Below are positions 9,183 to 17,980 of a DNA stretch of 64,000 nucleotides, one piece after another. This stretch comes from Pseudomonas sp. DTU12.3 (lineage in GTDB: Bacteria > Pseudomonadota > Gammaproteobacteria > Pseudomonadales > Pseudomonadaceae). The stretch lies in NCBI RefSeq assembly GCF_004124275.1, contig NZ_CP027218.1, forward strand, positions 794,001 to 858,000. Reading direction: 5' to 3'. The position numbers and the translations under genes are program-made. Within the stretch, counting starts at the first letter, position 1, and each line of letters begins with the position of its first letter. Under the pieces are notes generated by a model. That model was not told the origin of the DNA. It saw nothing but the letters and a program-made list of their open reading frames with translations, and did not search any database.

Positions 9183-11044
9183 CAGTGAACTCGGGCCGGA
9201 GTGTTGCCGGCCAGCACTTGCCTGTGCAGATTATCCACCGCAGATTGCGACGCCGTGACGGCGTAGCCCTGAAGCAGTGCTTCGAAGTGTTCTTCGAACA
9301 GCCAGCGTTTGTCGACGGTGTAACGCTGCATATGGCGCAAATTTCGCTGGCGCAGGGCCAGACTGAGCGGGCTAGGGTAAACGCGCAGGTCAGCCAGATC
9401 AATCAAGCCGAACTCGCCATCCTCCAGCACCAACACGTTGCCCAAATGCAGAGAGCGGAAATAGACACCTTTCTCATGCAGTTGCGCCATGAACTTGCCA
9501 AAGCGTTCCACCAGCGCCTGACGAACGGCCGGTGCGGTAATGCTCTGCAATACCTGGCGCAGCGTGTGGCCGGGCAGGGGGGCGTAGTGCACGGCGCTGC
9601 TGCCATCGTTGAGGCGATACAGGTTGAGCACTTGCGGGGTTGGAATACCCATCAGGCGCAACTGTTCACTGTTGACGGCAAAGCGTTCGGAGTACGGATT
9701 GAAGTTGCCCGAGGTGTACCAGCGACGACGGCGGAACAGCTTGAGGAAGCTGCCATCGGTCAGGCGCAAGACTTTCGGGCCCAAACCATCCTCTTCGATC
9801 ACCTGAGCGGCGTTGCTCAGATTTTGCAGGCCGGTGACGGTGAGTTTTTGCACCGGCATTGTCAGCAGGCGCCGCGCACGTTGATTGATGCTCAGTGCCG
9901 CGATCAGTGCCAGCGGAATCCACAACAGGAACCAGTGCTCCTTGGGCCGTGAAATGATTCCGCCACCTTCGGTCAGTCCGGCGCCGATGCCAAAGATCAG
10001 CAGCGTCGAGGCAACAATCAACAGTGGTTGTACGCGCTGGCGCCAACTGCTCAGCAGGCCCCAGAAAATGAAGAACAGCCACGGCAACAGGCCGAAGATG
10101 CCGACGTAATAGAGAACGCCCAGCACGAAACTGTGCGGCTCCTGGAAGTTGATGCCGACACCGGGGTCGACAGACAGCGTGGCGCTGTAGCCGTGACCGA
10201 TCCAAGGATGGTCGGCAATCATGTGCAGCACCTGTTTCCAGATTTCCAGTCGATACGAATCGCCACGTTCGATGATCATTTGTGCAAACAGGAAGGCGAC
10301 CGTTACACCGCTGAGCGCCAGGCCGATCAACAAGCCTATCGAGCGACGGTTCCAGCAAATGAAGCACAGCCACAACGCGGCCATTGTCAGCGCCACAAGC
10401 GGCGTTCTGGACCCGGTGCCGATTACTGCCATAAACATGATTGCCATTGCCGGCACACTCAGCCACATCATCTGGCGGCGTTTGCAGGTCATGGTCACGC
10501 TCAGCCAATAGGCGCTGAAGAAACCGAACAGGTGCGAGCTGAGCAATGGGTTGTCAAAAGCGCCACCGCCGATCAGACGCATGCCGGGTTCGTAAGTATG
10601 GGCGAATCTGAACAAGAACCACGTCGTTGCGAGCAGCGCCACCAACGCGGCGCCGAACAGTAAAGGTTGCAGGATCTCACTGCGATAACGCACCAGCAGA
10701 TAGGTGCCGGCAAACAGCAGCAAGGTGTGCAGTGACGGTTTGAACATCCCGGCGATACCTTCGTCGCGCGGTCCCCAACTGAGGCTGAGCAAGGCCCAGG
10801 CGACAAACACCAGCAGCGCGACGAACACCGGCTCGCGTAGCAACTCCTTGAGTTCACGCGGACGCAGGCACAAAGCGATCAATGTCGGAATGCTGAACAA
10901 GCCGTAAAAAAGCTTGTGATGCAGACTTCGGCCCGGCAGAAAAAACAGCGCGCACAAGAGCAGGAAATAGCCGGCGGGAAGAATCCACAGGCTAATGAAA
11001 TCGAAGACTCGATTGGACGTACTGTTAAAGCCGCGAAGTTGCAT
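9182..11044 (-). CDS. waaL: O-antigen ligase (WaaL-like) fused to an LPS kinase-like domain
   Basis: This is one 620-residue reading frame with two parts. Residues 1-395 are a polytopic membrane protein with about 11-12 hydrophobic helices and a Wzy_C/WaaL-type periplasmic loop (PWIGHGYSATL... then EPHSFVLGVLYYVG, His304), as in ligases joining O-antigen to lipid A-core. Residues 400-620 resemble the LPS-kinase/APH fold: GSFLKLF (Lys435), then FRSLHLGNVLV and LIDLADLRV (Asp549). The catalytic-loop Asp of kinases (HGDLHPGN type) is Ser531 here. In P. aeruginosa these are separate genes (waaL and its neighbour). No stop or frameshift is visible at the junction, so the fusion looks genuine. Confidence 0.85.
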   Translation of the reverse strand: MQLRGFNSTSNRVFDFISLWILPAGYFLLLCALFFLPGRSLHHKLFYGLFSIPTLIALCLRPRELKELLREPVFVALLVFVAWALLSLSWGPRDEGIAGMFKPSLHTLLLFAGTYLLVRYRSEILQPLLFGAALVALLATTWFLFRFAHTYEPGMRLIGGGAFDNPLLSSHLFGFFSAYWLSVTMTCKRRQMMWLSVPAMAIMFMAVIGTGSRTPLVALTMAALWLCFICWNRRSIGLLIGLALSGVTVAFLFAQMIIERGDSYRLEIWKQVLHMIADHPWIGHGYSATLSVDPGVGINFQEPHSFVLGVLYYVGIFGLLPWLFFIFWGLLSSWRQRVQPLLIVASTLLIFGIGAGLTEGGGIISRPKEHWFLLWIPLALIAALSINQRARRLLTMPVQKLTVTGLQNLSNAAQVIEEDGLGPKVLRLTDGSFLKLFRRRRWYTSGNFNPYSERFAVNSEQLRLMGIPTPQVLNLYRLNDGSSAVHYAPLPGHTLRQVLQSITAPAVRQALVERFGKFMAQLHEKGVYFRSLHLGNVLVLEDGEFGLIDLADLRVYPSPLSLALRQRNLRHMQRYTVDKRWLFEEHFEALLQGYAVTASQSAVDNLHRQVLAGNTPARVH

Positions 11045-11198
11045 GCTGTGAGATTCAATCCTGAAGTTGATCGACCATTCGGGTGATGGCTATTTGATGC
11101 TGAAAAACGTGCCTAACAATAACAGCCTTTCGCCGTTTGCCAGAACCCTGAAGAAGCTGTGCTAAAGTCAGCGTCCTTTTTATCGACTTTCGCGTGAT

Positions 11199-13001
11199 AT
11201 GACTGACTCCAGTACCGCCGCAAGCCCTTCGAGCTTGAAAATCTACTTCCGCCTGCTCGGCTATGTTCGGCCGTACATCAGTCTGTTCCTGATCAGCATC
11301 GTCGGTTTCCTGATTTTCGCTTCGACCCAGCCGATGCTTGGCTACATACTCAAGTACTTCGTCGACGGCCTGTCCAACCCTGAGGCGGTGCTGTTTCCAA
11401 GCGTCCCATACCTGCGCGATCTGCAACTGTTGCAGGCTGTTCCGCTGCTGATCATCCTGATTGCCGCGTGGCAGGGTCTGGGATCTTATCTGGGCAACTA
11501 CTTTCTGGCCAAGGTTTCCCTCGGTCTGGTGCACGACCTGCGGGTGCAGTTGTTCAACAACCTGCTGGTGCTGCCGAACCGCTACTTCGACAAGCATAAC
11601 TCCGGTCATCTGATTTCGCGTATCACCTTCAACGTGACCATGGTCACGGGGGCGGCAACCGATGCGATCAAGGTCGTAATCCGTGAAGGCATGACGGTGA
11701 TCTTCCTCTTCGCCTCCCTGCTGTTCATGAACTGGAAGCTGACGCTGGTGATGGTCGCGATCCTGCCGTTGATCGCCGTGATGGTGCGTACCGCGAGCAA
11801 GAAATTCCGCAAGCAGAGCAAGAAGATCCAGCTGGCCATGGGCGACGTCACGCACGTGGCCTCGGAAACCATCCAGGGCTATCGCGTGGTGCGCAGCTTC
11901 GGCGGCGAAGTCTACGAAGAGAAGCGCTTCCTCAAGGCCAGCCAGAGCAACACCGACAAACAGCTGCGCATGACCCGCACCGGCGCTATCTATACGCCGA
12001 TGCTGCAGCTAGTGATTTACAGCGCCATGGCCGTGCTGATGTTCCTCGTCCTGTACCTGCGCGGTGACGCCTCGGCCGGTGACATGGTTGCCTACATCAC
12101 CTTGGCCGGCCTGCTGCCGAAACCGATTCGCCAATTGTCCGAAGTCAGCTCGACGATCCAGAAGGGCGTGGCCGGTGCCGAAAGCATCTTCGAACAGCTG
12201 GACGTCGCGCCTGAAGTCGATACCGGTACAGTCACGCGTGACTCGGTGACCGGTCGTCTGGATGTGCGCAACCTGAGCTTCACCTACCCGGACACCGAGC
12301 GCCAGGTGCTCGACAACATTAGCTTTAGCGTCGAGCCGGGGCAGATGGTCGCGCTGGTCGGCCGTTCCGGCAGCGGCAAGTCGACGCTGGCCAATCTGAT
12401 TCCGCGTTTCTATCACCACGACAAGGGTGAAATCCTCATCGACGGTGTCGAAGTCGAAAACTACAAGTTGCTGAACCTGCGTCGTCATATCGCACAGGTG
12501 ACTCAGCACGTGACCCTGTTCAGCGACACCGTGGCCAACAACATCGCGTATGGCGATCTGGCTGGCGCGCCGCGTGAAGACATCGAAAAAGCCGCGCGTG
12601 ACGCCTACGCGATGGACTTCATCGCGCAATTGCCCGAAGGCCTCGATACGCAGGTCGGCGAAAACGGTGTGCTGCTTTCCGGCGGCCAGCGTCAGCGCCT
12701 GGCGATTGCCCGCGCCTTGCTGAAGAACGCTCCGCTGCTGATTCTCGACGAGGCCACTTCGGCACTCGACACCGAATCCGAGCGGCACATTCAGGCCGCT
12801 CTGGATCAAGTGATGAAGGGCCGTACCACGCTGGTGATTGCCCACCGTCTGTCGACCATCGAGAAAGCCGATCTGATCCTGGTCATGGATCAGGGCCGTA
12901 TCGTCGAGCGCGGCACGCATGATCAATTGCTGGCGCAGAACGGCTACTACGCACGCCTCAACGCCATGGGCCTCGATGCCCCGGCTGAAGACATCGCCTG
13001 A
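11199..13001 (+). CDS. msbA: Lipid A export ATP-binding/permease protein MsbA
   Basis: This 600-residue ABC half-transporter flips lipid A-core across the inner membrane. The N-terminal six-helix domain covers about 1-330. The ATPase domain has Walker A GRSGSGKST, signature LLSGGQRQR and Walker B LLILDEATSALD, with the H-loop in VIAHRLS. It is divergent from the ligase fusion, with a 154-base gap that should hold both promoters, though I find no convincing boxes. Length and order (ligase, msbA, hldE) match other Pseudomonas. It is essential in most relatives. Confidence 0.95.
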   Translation: MTDSSTAASPSSLKIYFRLLGYVRPYISLFLISIVGFLIFASTQPMLGYILKYFVDGLSNPEAVLFPSVPYLRDLQLLQAVPLLIILIAAWQGLGSYLGNYFLAKVSLGLVHDLRVQLFNNLLVLPNRYFDKHNSGHLISRITFNVTMVTGAATDAIKVVIREGMTVIFLFASLLFMNWKLTLVMVAILPLIAVMVRTASKKFRKQSKKIQLAMGDVTHVASETIQGYRVVRSFGGEVYEEKRFLKASQSNTDKQLRMTRTGAIYTPMLQLVIYSAMAVLMFLVLYLRGDASAGDMVAYITLAGLLPKPIRQLSEVSSTIQKGVAGAESIFEQLDVAPEVDTGTVTRDSVTGRLDVRNLSFTYPDTERQVLDNISFSVEPGQMVALVGRSGSGKSTLANLIPRFYHHDKGEILIDGVEVENYKLLNLRRHIAQVTQHVTLFSDTVANNIAYGDLAGAPREDIEKAARDAYAMDFIAQLPEGLDTQVGENGVLLSGGQRQRLAIARALLKNAPLLILDEATSALDTESERHIQAALDQVMKGRTTLVIAHRLSTIEKADLILVMDQGRIVERGTHDQLLAQNGYYARLNAMGLDAPAEDIA

Positions 13002-13016
13002 GACTGCCCGCGCGGC

Positions 13017-13106
13017 CCTGTAGGAGCTGCCGCAGGCTGCGATCTTTTGATCTGTTTTTCTAGACGCAGGGTGAAAAGATCGCAGCCTTCGGCAGCTCCT
13101 ACAGGG
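13017..13106. repeat. REP pair, type A (TGTAGGAGCTGCCG... family)
   Basis: Two copies of a unit reading TGTAGGAGCTGCCGCAGGC then TGCGATCTTTTGA face each other around a short spacer, forming a large imperfect hairpin. The window holds eight such pairs (13017, 16094, 19217, 30232, 37826, 42736, 52268, 53056), all between genes. The family is a known type of Pseudomonas REP/BIME element. Confidence 0.85.
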
Positions 13107-13257
13107 AAAGTGCATTGCAGTTGTGGGCCGTTGTTTGTATCCAGACCTTTACCCTTCTTGACCAAACCGGCATAAAACCGGGCACCGCGCTTGTTAAGGT
13201 TCCTCAACGAACTCTTACATCTATCGAAGGGGCTATCCCCGTCGCGCGGGTACTCTC

Positions 13258-13962
13258 ATGTTGCAACGCTATCTGTGGAAACTGCTGCCCAAGCCGCAGC
13301 GAGCCTTTCTGCTTGGGCGCTTGTCGGTGGTTGACCGGCAGGTCGTGAACAAGTCGTTGTCGGCCTGTGTGGTGTTTCCAAAGGCTTTCCAGCAGCACGG
13401 GTGTCTGTTCATTCATGTGCCCAAGTGCGCTGGCAGCAGTGTCTGCGAGGCGATGTTCGACGGCTGGCGTCCGGGGCATCTGCCCTTGTACTGGTATCAG
13501 GAACAGTTTCCCCAACAATTCGCCACGGCCTGGAAGTTCGCTTTCGTGCGGGATCCGCTGGAGCGCGCGTACTCGGCCTTCGCGTTTCTGCGCGGTAATG
13601 AACTGAGTGGCCGCGATCAGGCGGCGCAGCAACTGGTCAGGCAGTATCGGGATTTCGACGATTTTGTTTTGCGCTGGCTACATCCAGACAACATCTCTCG
13701 GCAATTGCACTTCGCTGCGCAAACCGATTTTCTCACTGACTCGCTAGGCCATCTGGCGCTGGATTTCATCGGCTATCAAGAACATCTGCAGCGCGACTTT
13801 CAGTTGGTCTGCGAGCAGTTGGGATTGGCCAGTCAGTTGCCCCACGTCAACAGCTCTCGGCAACGTCAGCCAATGCCTGCACGCGAGTTTTGCACCGCGC
13901 GCACCCGGCGCTTGGTGAAACGGACTTATCAGCGCGATTATGAGTTGCTCGGTTATGAATGA
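13258..13962 (+). CDS. Sulfotransferase family 2 protein
   Basis: This 234-residue protein has the two motifs of PAPS-dependent sulfotransferases: the 5'-phosphosulfate loop FIHVPKCAGSSVCEAMF near residue 50 and the 3'-phosphate segment FAFVRDPLERAYSAF near residue 97. No signal or membrane helix is seen, so it should act in the cytoplasm on a glycan or lipid precursor. Its stop overlaps the start of an APS kinase gene, which would supply the PAPS donor. The pair sits between msbA and hldE, neighbours in P. aeruginosa, suggesting a sulfate added to LPS core or another surface glycan. The acceptor is unknown. Confidence 0.8.
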   Translation: MLQRYLWKLLPKPQRAFLLGRLSVVDRQVVNKSLSACVVFPKAFQQHGCLFIHVPKCAGSSVCEAMFDGWRPGHLPLYWYQEQFPQQFATAWKFAFVRDPLERAYSAFAFLRGNELSGRDQAAQQLVRQYRDFDDFVLRWLHPDNISRQLHFAAQTDFLTDSLGHLALDFIGYQEHLQRDFQLVCEQLGLASQLPHVNSSRQRQPMPAREFCTARTRRLVKRTYQRDYELLGYE

Positions 13963-14566
13963 ATCCCTGTCGCTGCCGGCGCCAGCGCCGGCCATTCGCC
14001 CTTATGGCTTGGCGTTGTCGCATCAGGCCCGCGCCATGATCAAGGGGCAGCGTCCGCGTTGCCTGTGGCTGACCGGGTTTTCCGGCGCAGGCAAGTCGAC
14101 ACTGGCCAATGCGCTGGAGCTGTATCTGCATCAGTATGGCCTGCACACGTTTTTACTCGATGGCGACAATGTGCGCAGTGGCCTGTGTCGCGATCTGGGC
14201 ATGGGCGATAGCTGTCGCCGCGAGAACATTCGGCGTATGGCGGAAGTGGCGCGGCTGATGGTCGATGCCGGGTTGATCGTGATCGTCGCGGCCATCTCGC
14301 CGTTTCGCGCCGAGCGCGACGCCGCACGCCGACTTTTTGCACCGGAGGATTTTATCGAGGTGCACGTCAGTACCTCGTTGCAGGTCTGTGCGCGGCGCGA
14401 TCCGAAAGGGTTGTATCAAGCGGTTCGCGAGGGCCGGATCAACAACTTCACCGGCGTCGACAGTCCTTATGAGGCTCCGCTGAGTGCGGAATGCCGAATC
14501 GACACCGAGGCCCTTGAACTGCCTGAAGCCTGTCAGCAGTTGGCAGCGTTGCTGCTCAAAAAATGA
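13955..14566 (+). CDS. cysC: Adenylyl-sulfate (APS) kinase, stand-alone
   Basis: This 203-residue enzyme phosphorylates APS to PAPS. It has the P-loop GFSGAGKST, the DGDNVRSGLCRDLGMGD segment that binds APS, RRENIRRMAEVA, ISPFRAERDAARR, and the DPKGLY / NFTGVDSPYEAP signature. I chose ATG 13955 for its overlap with the sulfotransferase stop (ATGAATGA). An in-frame ATG at 13940 would add five residues. Pseudomonas usually carries its assimilatory APS kinase as a CysNC fusion, so this separate copy paired with a sulfotransferase probably serves sulfation, not cysteine synthesis. Confidence 0.92.
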   Translation: MNESLSLPAPAPAIRPYGLALSHQARAMIKGQRPRCLWLTGFSGAGKSTLANALELYLHQYGLHTFLLDGDNVRSGLCRDLGMGDSCRRENIRRMAEVARLMVDAGLIVIVAAISPFRAERDAARRLFAPEDFIEVHVSTSLQVCARRDPKGLYQAVREGRINNFTGVDSPYEAPLSAECRIDTEALELPEACQQLAALLLKK

Positions 14567-14668
14567 GCAAAAAAGCCAGCTGTTTCATCCTGTTGCAGCC
14601 CGCGCACAAGCCTTCGCCAACCCTGTGTTAATATCGCGCCCCTGTTCATTTTGTATGTGGGTTGCTCC

Positions 14669-16090
14669 ATGAAGTTGTCCATGCCGCGATTCGATCAAGC
14701 CCCTGTCTTGGTGGTCGGCGATGTCATGCTCGACCGTTACTGGCATGGTGGTACCTCACGGATTTCCCCTGAGGCGCCGGTTCCGGTCGTAAAAGTCGAG
14801 CAAATCGAAGACCGCCCGGGCGGCGCTGCCAACGTTGCCTTGAACATTGCCGCGCTGGGTGCGCCGGCGTCGCTGGTCGGTGTGACCGGTGATGACGAAG
14901 CCGCCGACAGCCTGAGCAACAGTCTCAAGGGCGCGGGCGTGCGTGCGCTGTTCCAGCGCATCGCGCATCAGCCGACCATCGTCAAATTGCGGGTCATGAG
15001 CCGGCACCAGCAATTGCTGCGTATCGACTTTGAAGAACCGTTCGCCACCGATGCCCTGGCCTTGGCCTCGCAGGTCGATGACCTGCTCGAAGGCATCAAG
15101 GTGCTGGTGCTGTCGGACTACGGCAAAGGCGCGCTGAAAAACCATCAGGCCTTGATCCAGGCTGCTCGCGCCAAGGGCATTCCGGTGCTGGCCGATCCCA
15201 AGGGCAAGGACTTCTCGATCTATCGTGGCGCCAGCCTGATCACGCCGAACCTCAGCGAGTTCGAAACCATCGTTGGCGGTTGCGCCGACGAGCACGAGTT
15301 GGTGAGCAAGGGCGCGACCCTGATGCACGACCTCGAACTCGGTGCCTTGCTGGTGACCCGTGGCGAGCACGGCATGACCCTGTTGCGCCCGGATCATCCG
15401 GCGTTGCACTTGCCGGCCCGCGCCCGCGAAGTGTTCGACGTGACCGGTGCCGGCGACACGGTGATTTCTACATTGGCGGCAGCGATTGCGGCCGGTGAAG
15501 AACTGCCGCACGCGGTAGCCCTGGCCAACCTGGCGGCGGGCATCGTTGTCGGCAAGCTGGGTACAGCTGCGATCAGCGCGCCGGAACTGCGTCGCGCGAT
15601 TCAGCGCGAAGAAGGTTCCGAGCGCGGCGTGCTGGGTCTGGAACAACTGCTGTTGGCGGTTGACGATGCTCGCGCGCACAACGAGCGAATCGTCTTCACC
15701 AATGGCTGCTTCGATATCCTCCATGCCGGCCATGTCACCTATCTGGAACAGGCGCGTGCGCAAGGCGACCGTCTGATCGTGGCAGTCAACGATGACGCTT
15801 CCGTCAGCCGTCTGAAAGGGCCGGGTCGTCCGATCAACAGTGTCGACCGGCGCATGGCGGTGCTTGCCGGACTCGGTGCGGTGGACTGGGTGATCAGCTT
15901 CCCTGAAGGCACCCCGGAAAACCTCCTGCGCGAGGTCAAGCCGGACGTGCTGGTCAAAGGTGGGGATTACGGCATCGACCAGGTGGTCGGCGCCGATATC
16001 GTCGCCGCTTACGGCGGCACGGTGAAAGTGCTGGGGCTGGTGGAAAACAGCTCGACCACGGCGATCGTCGAAAAAATCCGCGGTCAATAA
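14669..16090 (+). CDS. hldE: Bifunctional heptose kinase/ADP-heptose synthase HldE
   Basis: This 473-residue two-domain enzyme makes ADP-heptose for the inner core. Residues 1-320 are a PfkB-type kinase (VVGDVMLDRYWHGG near the start, then EVFDVTGAGDTVIS with catalytic Asp). Residues 340-473 are a cytidylyltransferase-like domain with FTNGCFDILHAGHVTYLEQA. I chose ATG 14669 (MKLSMPRFDQAP), the start typical of Pseudomonas HldE. A TTG at 14651 in frame is less likely. It follows the sulfation pair after a 102-base gap, so it probably has its own promoter. Confidence 0.95.
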   Translation: MKLSMPRFDQAPVLVVGDVMLDRYWHGGTSRISPEAPVPVVKVEQIEDRPGGAANVALNIAALGAPASLVGVTGDDEAADSLSNSLKGAGVRALFQRIAHQPTIVKLRVMSRHQQLLRIDFEEPFATDALALASQVDDLLEGIKVLVLSDYGKGALKNHQALIQAARAKGIPVLADPKGKDFSIYRGASLITPNLSEFETIVGGCADEHELVSKGATLMHDLELGALLVTRGEHGMTLLRPDHPALHLPARAREVFDVTGAGDTVISTLAAAIAAGEELPHAVALANLAAGIVVGKLGTAAISAPELRRAIQREEGSERGVLGLEQLLLAVDDARAHNERIVFTNGCFDILHAGHVTYLEQARAQGDRLIVAVNDDASVSRLKGPGRPINSVDRRMAVLAGLGAVDWVISFPEGTPENLLREVKPDVLVKGGDYGIDQVVGADIVAAYGGTVKVLGLVENSSTTAIVEKIRGQ

Positions 16091-16093
16091 AGT

Positions 16094-16164
16094 CAAAAGA
16101 TCGCAGCCTGCGGCAGCTCCTACAATATTTCCCTGTAGAAGCTGCCGCAGGCTGCGATCTTTTG
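16094..16164. repeat. REP pair, type A
   Basis: CAAAAGATCGCAGCCTGCGG and its reverse complement face each other with a short spacer. It separates hldE from the convergent gene at 16168 and could act as a transcript end for both. Confidence 0.85.
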
Positions 16165-16167
16165 CTT

Positions 16168-17136
16168 TCAGGAATTCACTTTCTTGCGCGGCACGATCTT
16201 CTTCAGCAACTGTTTGGCCCTGCCGCGCAACCGCGCCAGGCCAGTAGCCTTCTCCGGCGGCGTCAAACCCTGCTGACGCAACCAGTCCTTCCAGCGAATC
16301 CGCTCTTCACGCACCAGCCAGCCATCCTGTTTGGCAAAACTCTCAGCCAGATACAGTCCACGGGTGCCCGCCGGGTACAGCTGGCCTTTTTTCAGGGTGT
16401 AGAGTTCGGCCAGCGGCTCGCCATCCTGCAGCGGCATCAAGTATAGATCCGGACGTTTGCGATCCAGCCGCGCCACCAGTTGATCGCCTTCCAGTCGCTC
16501 ATCGACATGAAACAGGCTCAGGGACTTGGCTTCCTTGGGCACTTCCAGTCGCAGGTCGTAGATCAATTGCAGCGAGGCGGTGGGCAAATGCACATAGGCC
16601 CGTGGTCGTTCCTGCAATTGCAGGTTGGCGCAGCGCACCGGCCGCGCCGAGCCGGAGAGTGGCGTCAGGCGAAAGGGCAGGGCTTCGCGATAATGCAGCG
16701 CCGTCGCATAAGGCGCCGGCAGCCAAGTGTCATTGAAACGCCCGCCGAGCCAGCCTTCCGGGGTTTCCAGCAGGCACTCTTCAGCAATCTCCTGAATGGC
16801 GGTGTGCAGCGGAATATTCAGCTCGTGGGCTGGCACGTAACCGGAAATGAGCTTGAGCACCACATCGCCGCGATCCTGCCGACGCTGGCGCACCAGTACC
16901 CAGAAATCGCGATTCTGCCAATGCAAGGTCAGGCGCACCGACACCCCAAGGTTGGCCAGTTCCAGCGAGAAACGCTCGGCATCGGCGACGCTCACCGGTT
17001 TGCGTCGCTGCAAGGTCTGGGCGAAATTCAGCGGCATGCCGACGCTCTGATAGGTCAGGCCTTCGGGCGTGGCTTCGACGAACAGCGGCAGGGTCTTGAA
17101 GTTGCTCGGGTTCTTTCTGATGAGCGTGCGCGGCAT
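16168..17136 (-). CDS. Conserved Pseudomonas protein with a degenerate Nudix box
   Basis: This 322-residue soluble protein is conserved in Pseudomonas next to hldE but has no firm function. Residues 79-124 resemble a Nudix region: a beta-strand FWVLVRQRRQDRGDVVLKLI, then G99, E105 and QEIAEECLL (115-123), close to the REUXEEXGU core but with Gln for Arg, Leu for Gly and two extra residues in the loop. The C-terminus is very basic. Database names such as 'metal ABC transporter ATPase' for relatives have no support here, as there is no Walker motif. The upstream oxidoreductase pair lies on the same strand. Confidence 0.7.
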   Translation of the reverse strand: MPRTLIRKNPSNFKTLPLFVEATPEGLTYQSVGMPLNFAQTLQRRKPVSVADAERFSLELANLGVSVRLTLHWQNRDFWVLVRQRRQDRGDVVLKLISGYVPAHELNIPLHTAIQEIAEECLLETPEGWLGGRFNDTWLPAPYATALHYREALPFRLTPLSGSARPVRCANLQLQERPRAYVHLPTASLQLIYDLRLEVPKEAKSLSLFHVDERLEGDQLVARLDRKRPDLYLMPLQDGEPLAELYTLKKGQLYPAGTRGLYLAESFAKQDGWLVREERIRWKDWLRQQGLTPPEKATGLARLRGRAKQLLKKIVPRKKVNS

Positions 17137-17167
17137 ATCGGCTCCTGCTTAAGGCCGCGAAGCGGCG

Positions 17168-17980
17168 TCAGTGACCACGAAGGACCTGGGCAACGGTCGC
17201 TACGTTGTGGGCGAGGTGCAGCGGATTGATCGTGCCGACAATAGCACTGGCCACACCAGGCTGCGCGAACAGCAATTCGAAACTGGCACGCACCGGATCG
17301 ACGCCGGGGCTCAGGCAGACATGACCACTGGCCAAGGCTTTTTTCACCAGAATGGCTTTGCCGTGGGCAGCAGCATAGTCAATGACAGCCTTATCGTTTT
17401 GTTCGTTCAGATTGTAGGTGATCATTGCGCAGTCGCCTTGCTCCAATGCTTTCAAGCCACCTTCGACGGTTTTGCCGGAGAAACCGAAACCAAGAATCTT
17501 GCCCTCGGCCTTGAGTGCCGCGAGTGTCGCGTAAACTTCTTCGTGCTCGAGGATCGCCATGTCGTTGCCGTCGGAATGCACCAGCACCAGGTCGACAAAA
17601 TCGGTTTCAAGACGTTGCAGGCTGCGCTCGACCGACATTCGCGTGTGTGTCGCGCTGAAGTCATGGTGCGACAAGCCATCGGCAAACTCTTCGCCAACCT
17701 TGCTGACGATCACCCAGTCCTGTCGCTGGCCACGCAACAGCGGGCCGAGGCGTTCTTCGCTGCGGCCATAGGCCGGGGCGGTGTCGATCAGGTTGATGCC
17801 CAGTTCGCGCGCCTGGCGCAGAAGCATGCGCGCCTCATCGTCGCCAGGAATCTGGAAACCGTTGGGGTATTTCACCCCTTGGTCGCGGCCGAGTTTGACC
17901 GTGCCCAGGCCCAGAGGCGAAACCATCAGGCCGGTGCTGCCCAGTGGGCGATGCAGATCATGCAGGTTGGCGATGCTCAT
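17168..17980 (-). CDS. Aldo/keto reductase
   Basis: This 270-residue NADPH-dependent reductase has the family TIM-barrel features: GLGTVKLGRD near the start, LGINLIDTAPAYGRSEERLG with the catalytic Asp-Tyr region (DTAPAYG), and DLVLVHSDGND where the catalytic-type His sits. It begins with an ATGA overlap after the FAD oxidoreductase gene, so the two are one operon. The substrate is unknown. Relatives in P. aeruginosa keep the same pair near waaA. Confidence 0.87.
   Translation of the reverse strand: MSIANLHDLHRPLGSTGLMVSPLGLGTVKLGRDQGVKYPNGFQIPGDDEARMLLRQARELGINLIDTAPAYGRSEERLGPLLRGQRQDWVIVSKVGEEFADGLSHHDFSATHTRMSVERSLQRLETDFVDLVLVHSDGNDMAILEHEEVYATLAALKAEGKILGFGFSGKTVEGGLKALEQGDCAMITYNLNEQNDKAVIDYAAAHGKAILVKKALASGHVCLSPGVDPVRASFELLFAQPGVASAIVGTINPLHLAHNVATVAQVLRGH

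Noticed and set aside
11045..11198. Promoter boxes for msbA and the ligase
   Set aside because: The gap is large enough but no -35/-10 pair is convincing on either strand.
13017..13106. Possible CRISPR array or small RNA at repeated sequences
   Set aside because: The repeats are inverted pairs with no regular spacers and no cas genes. They are REP elements.
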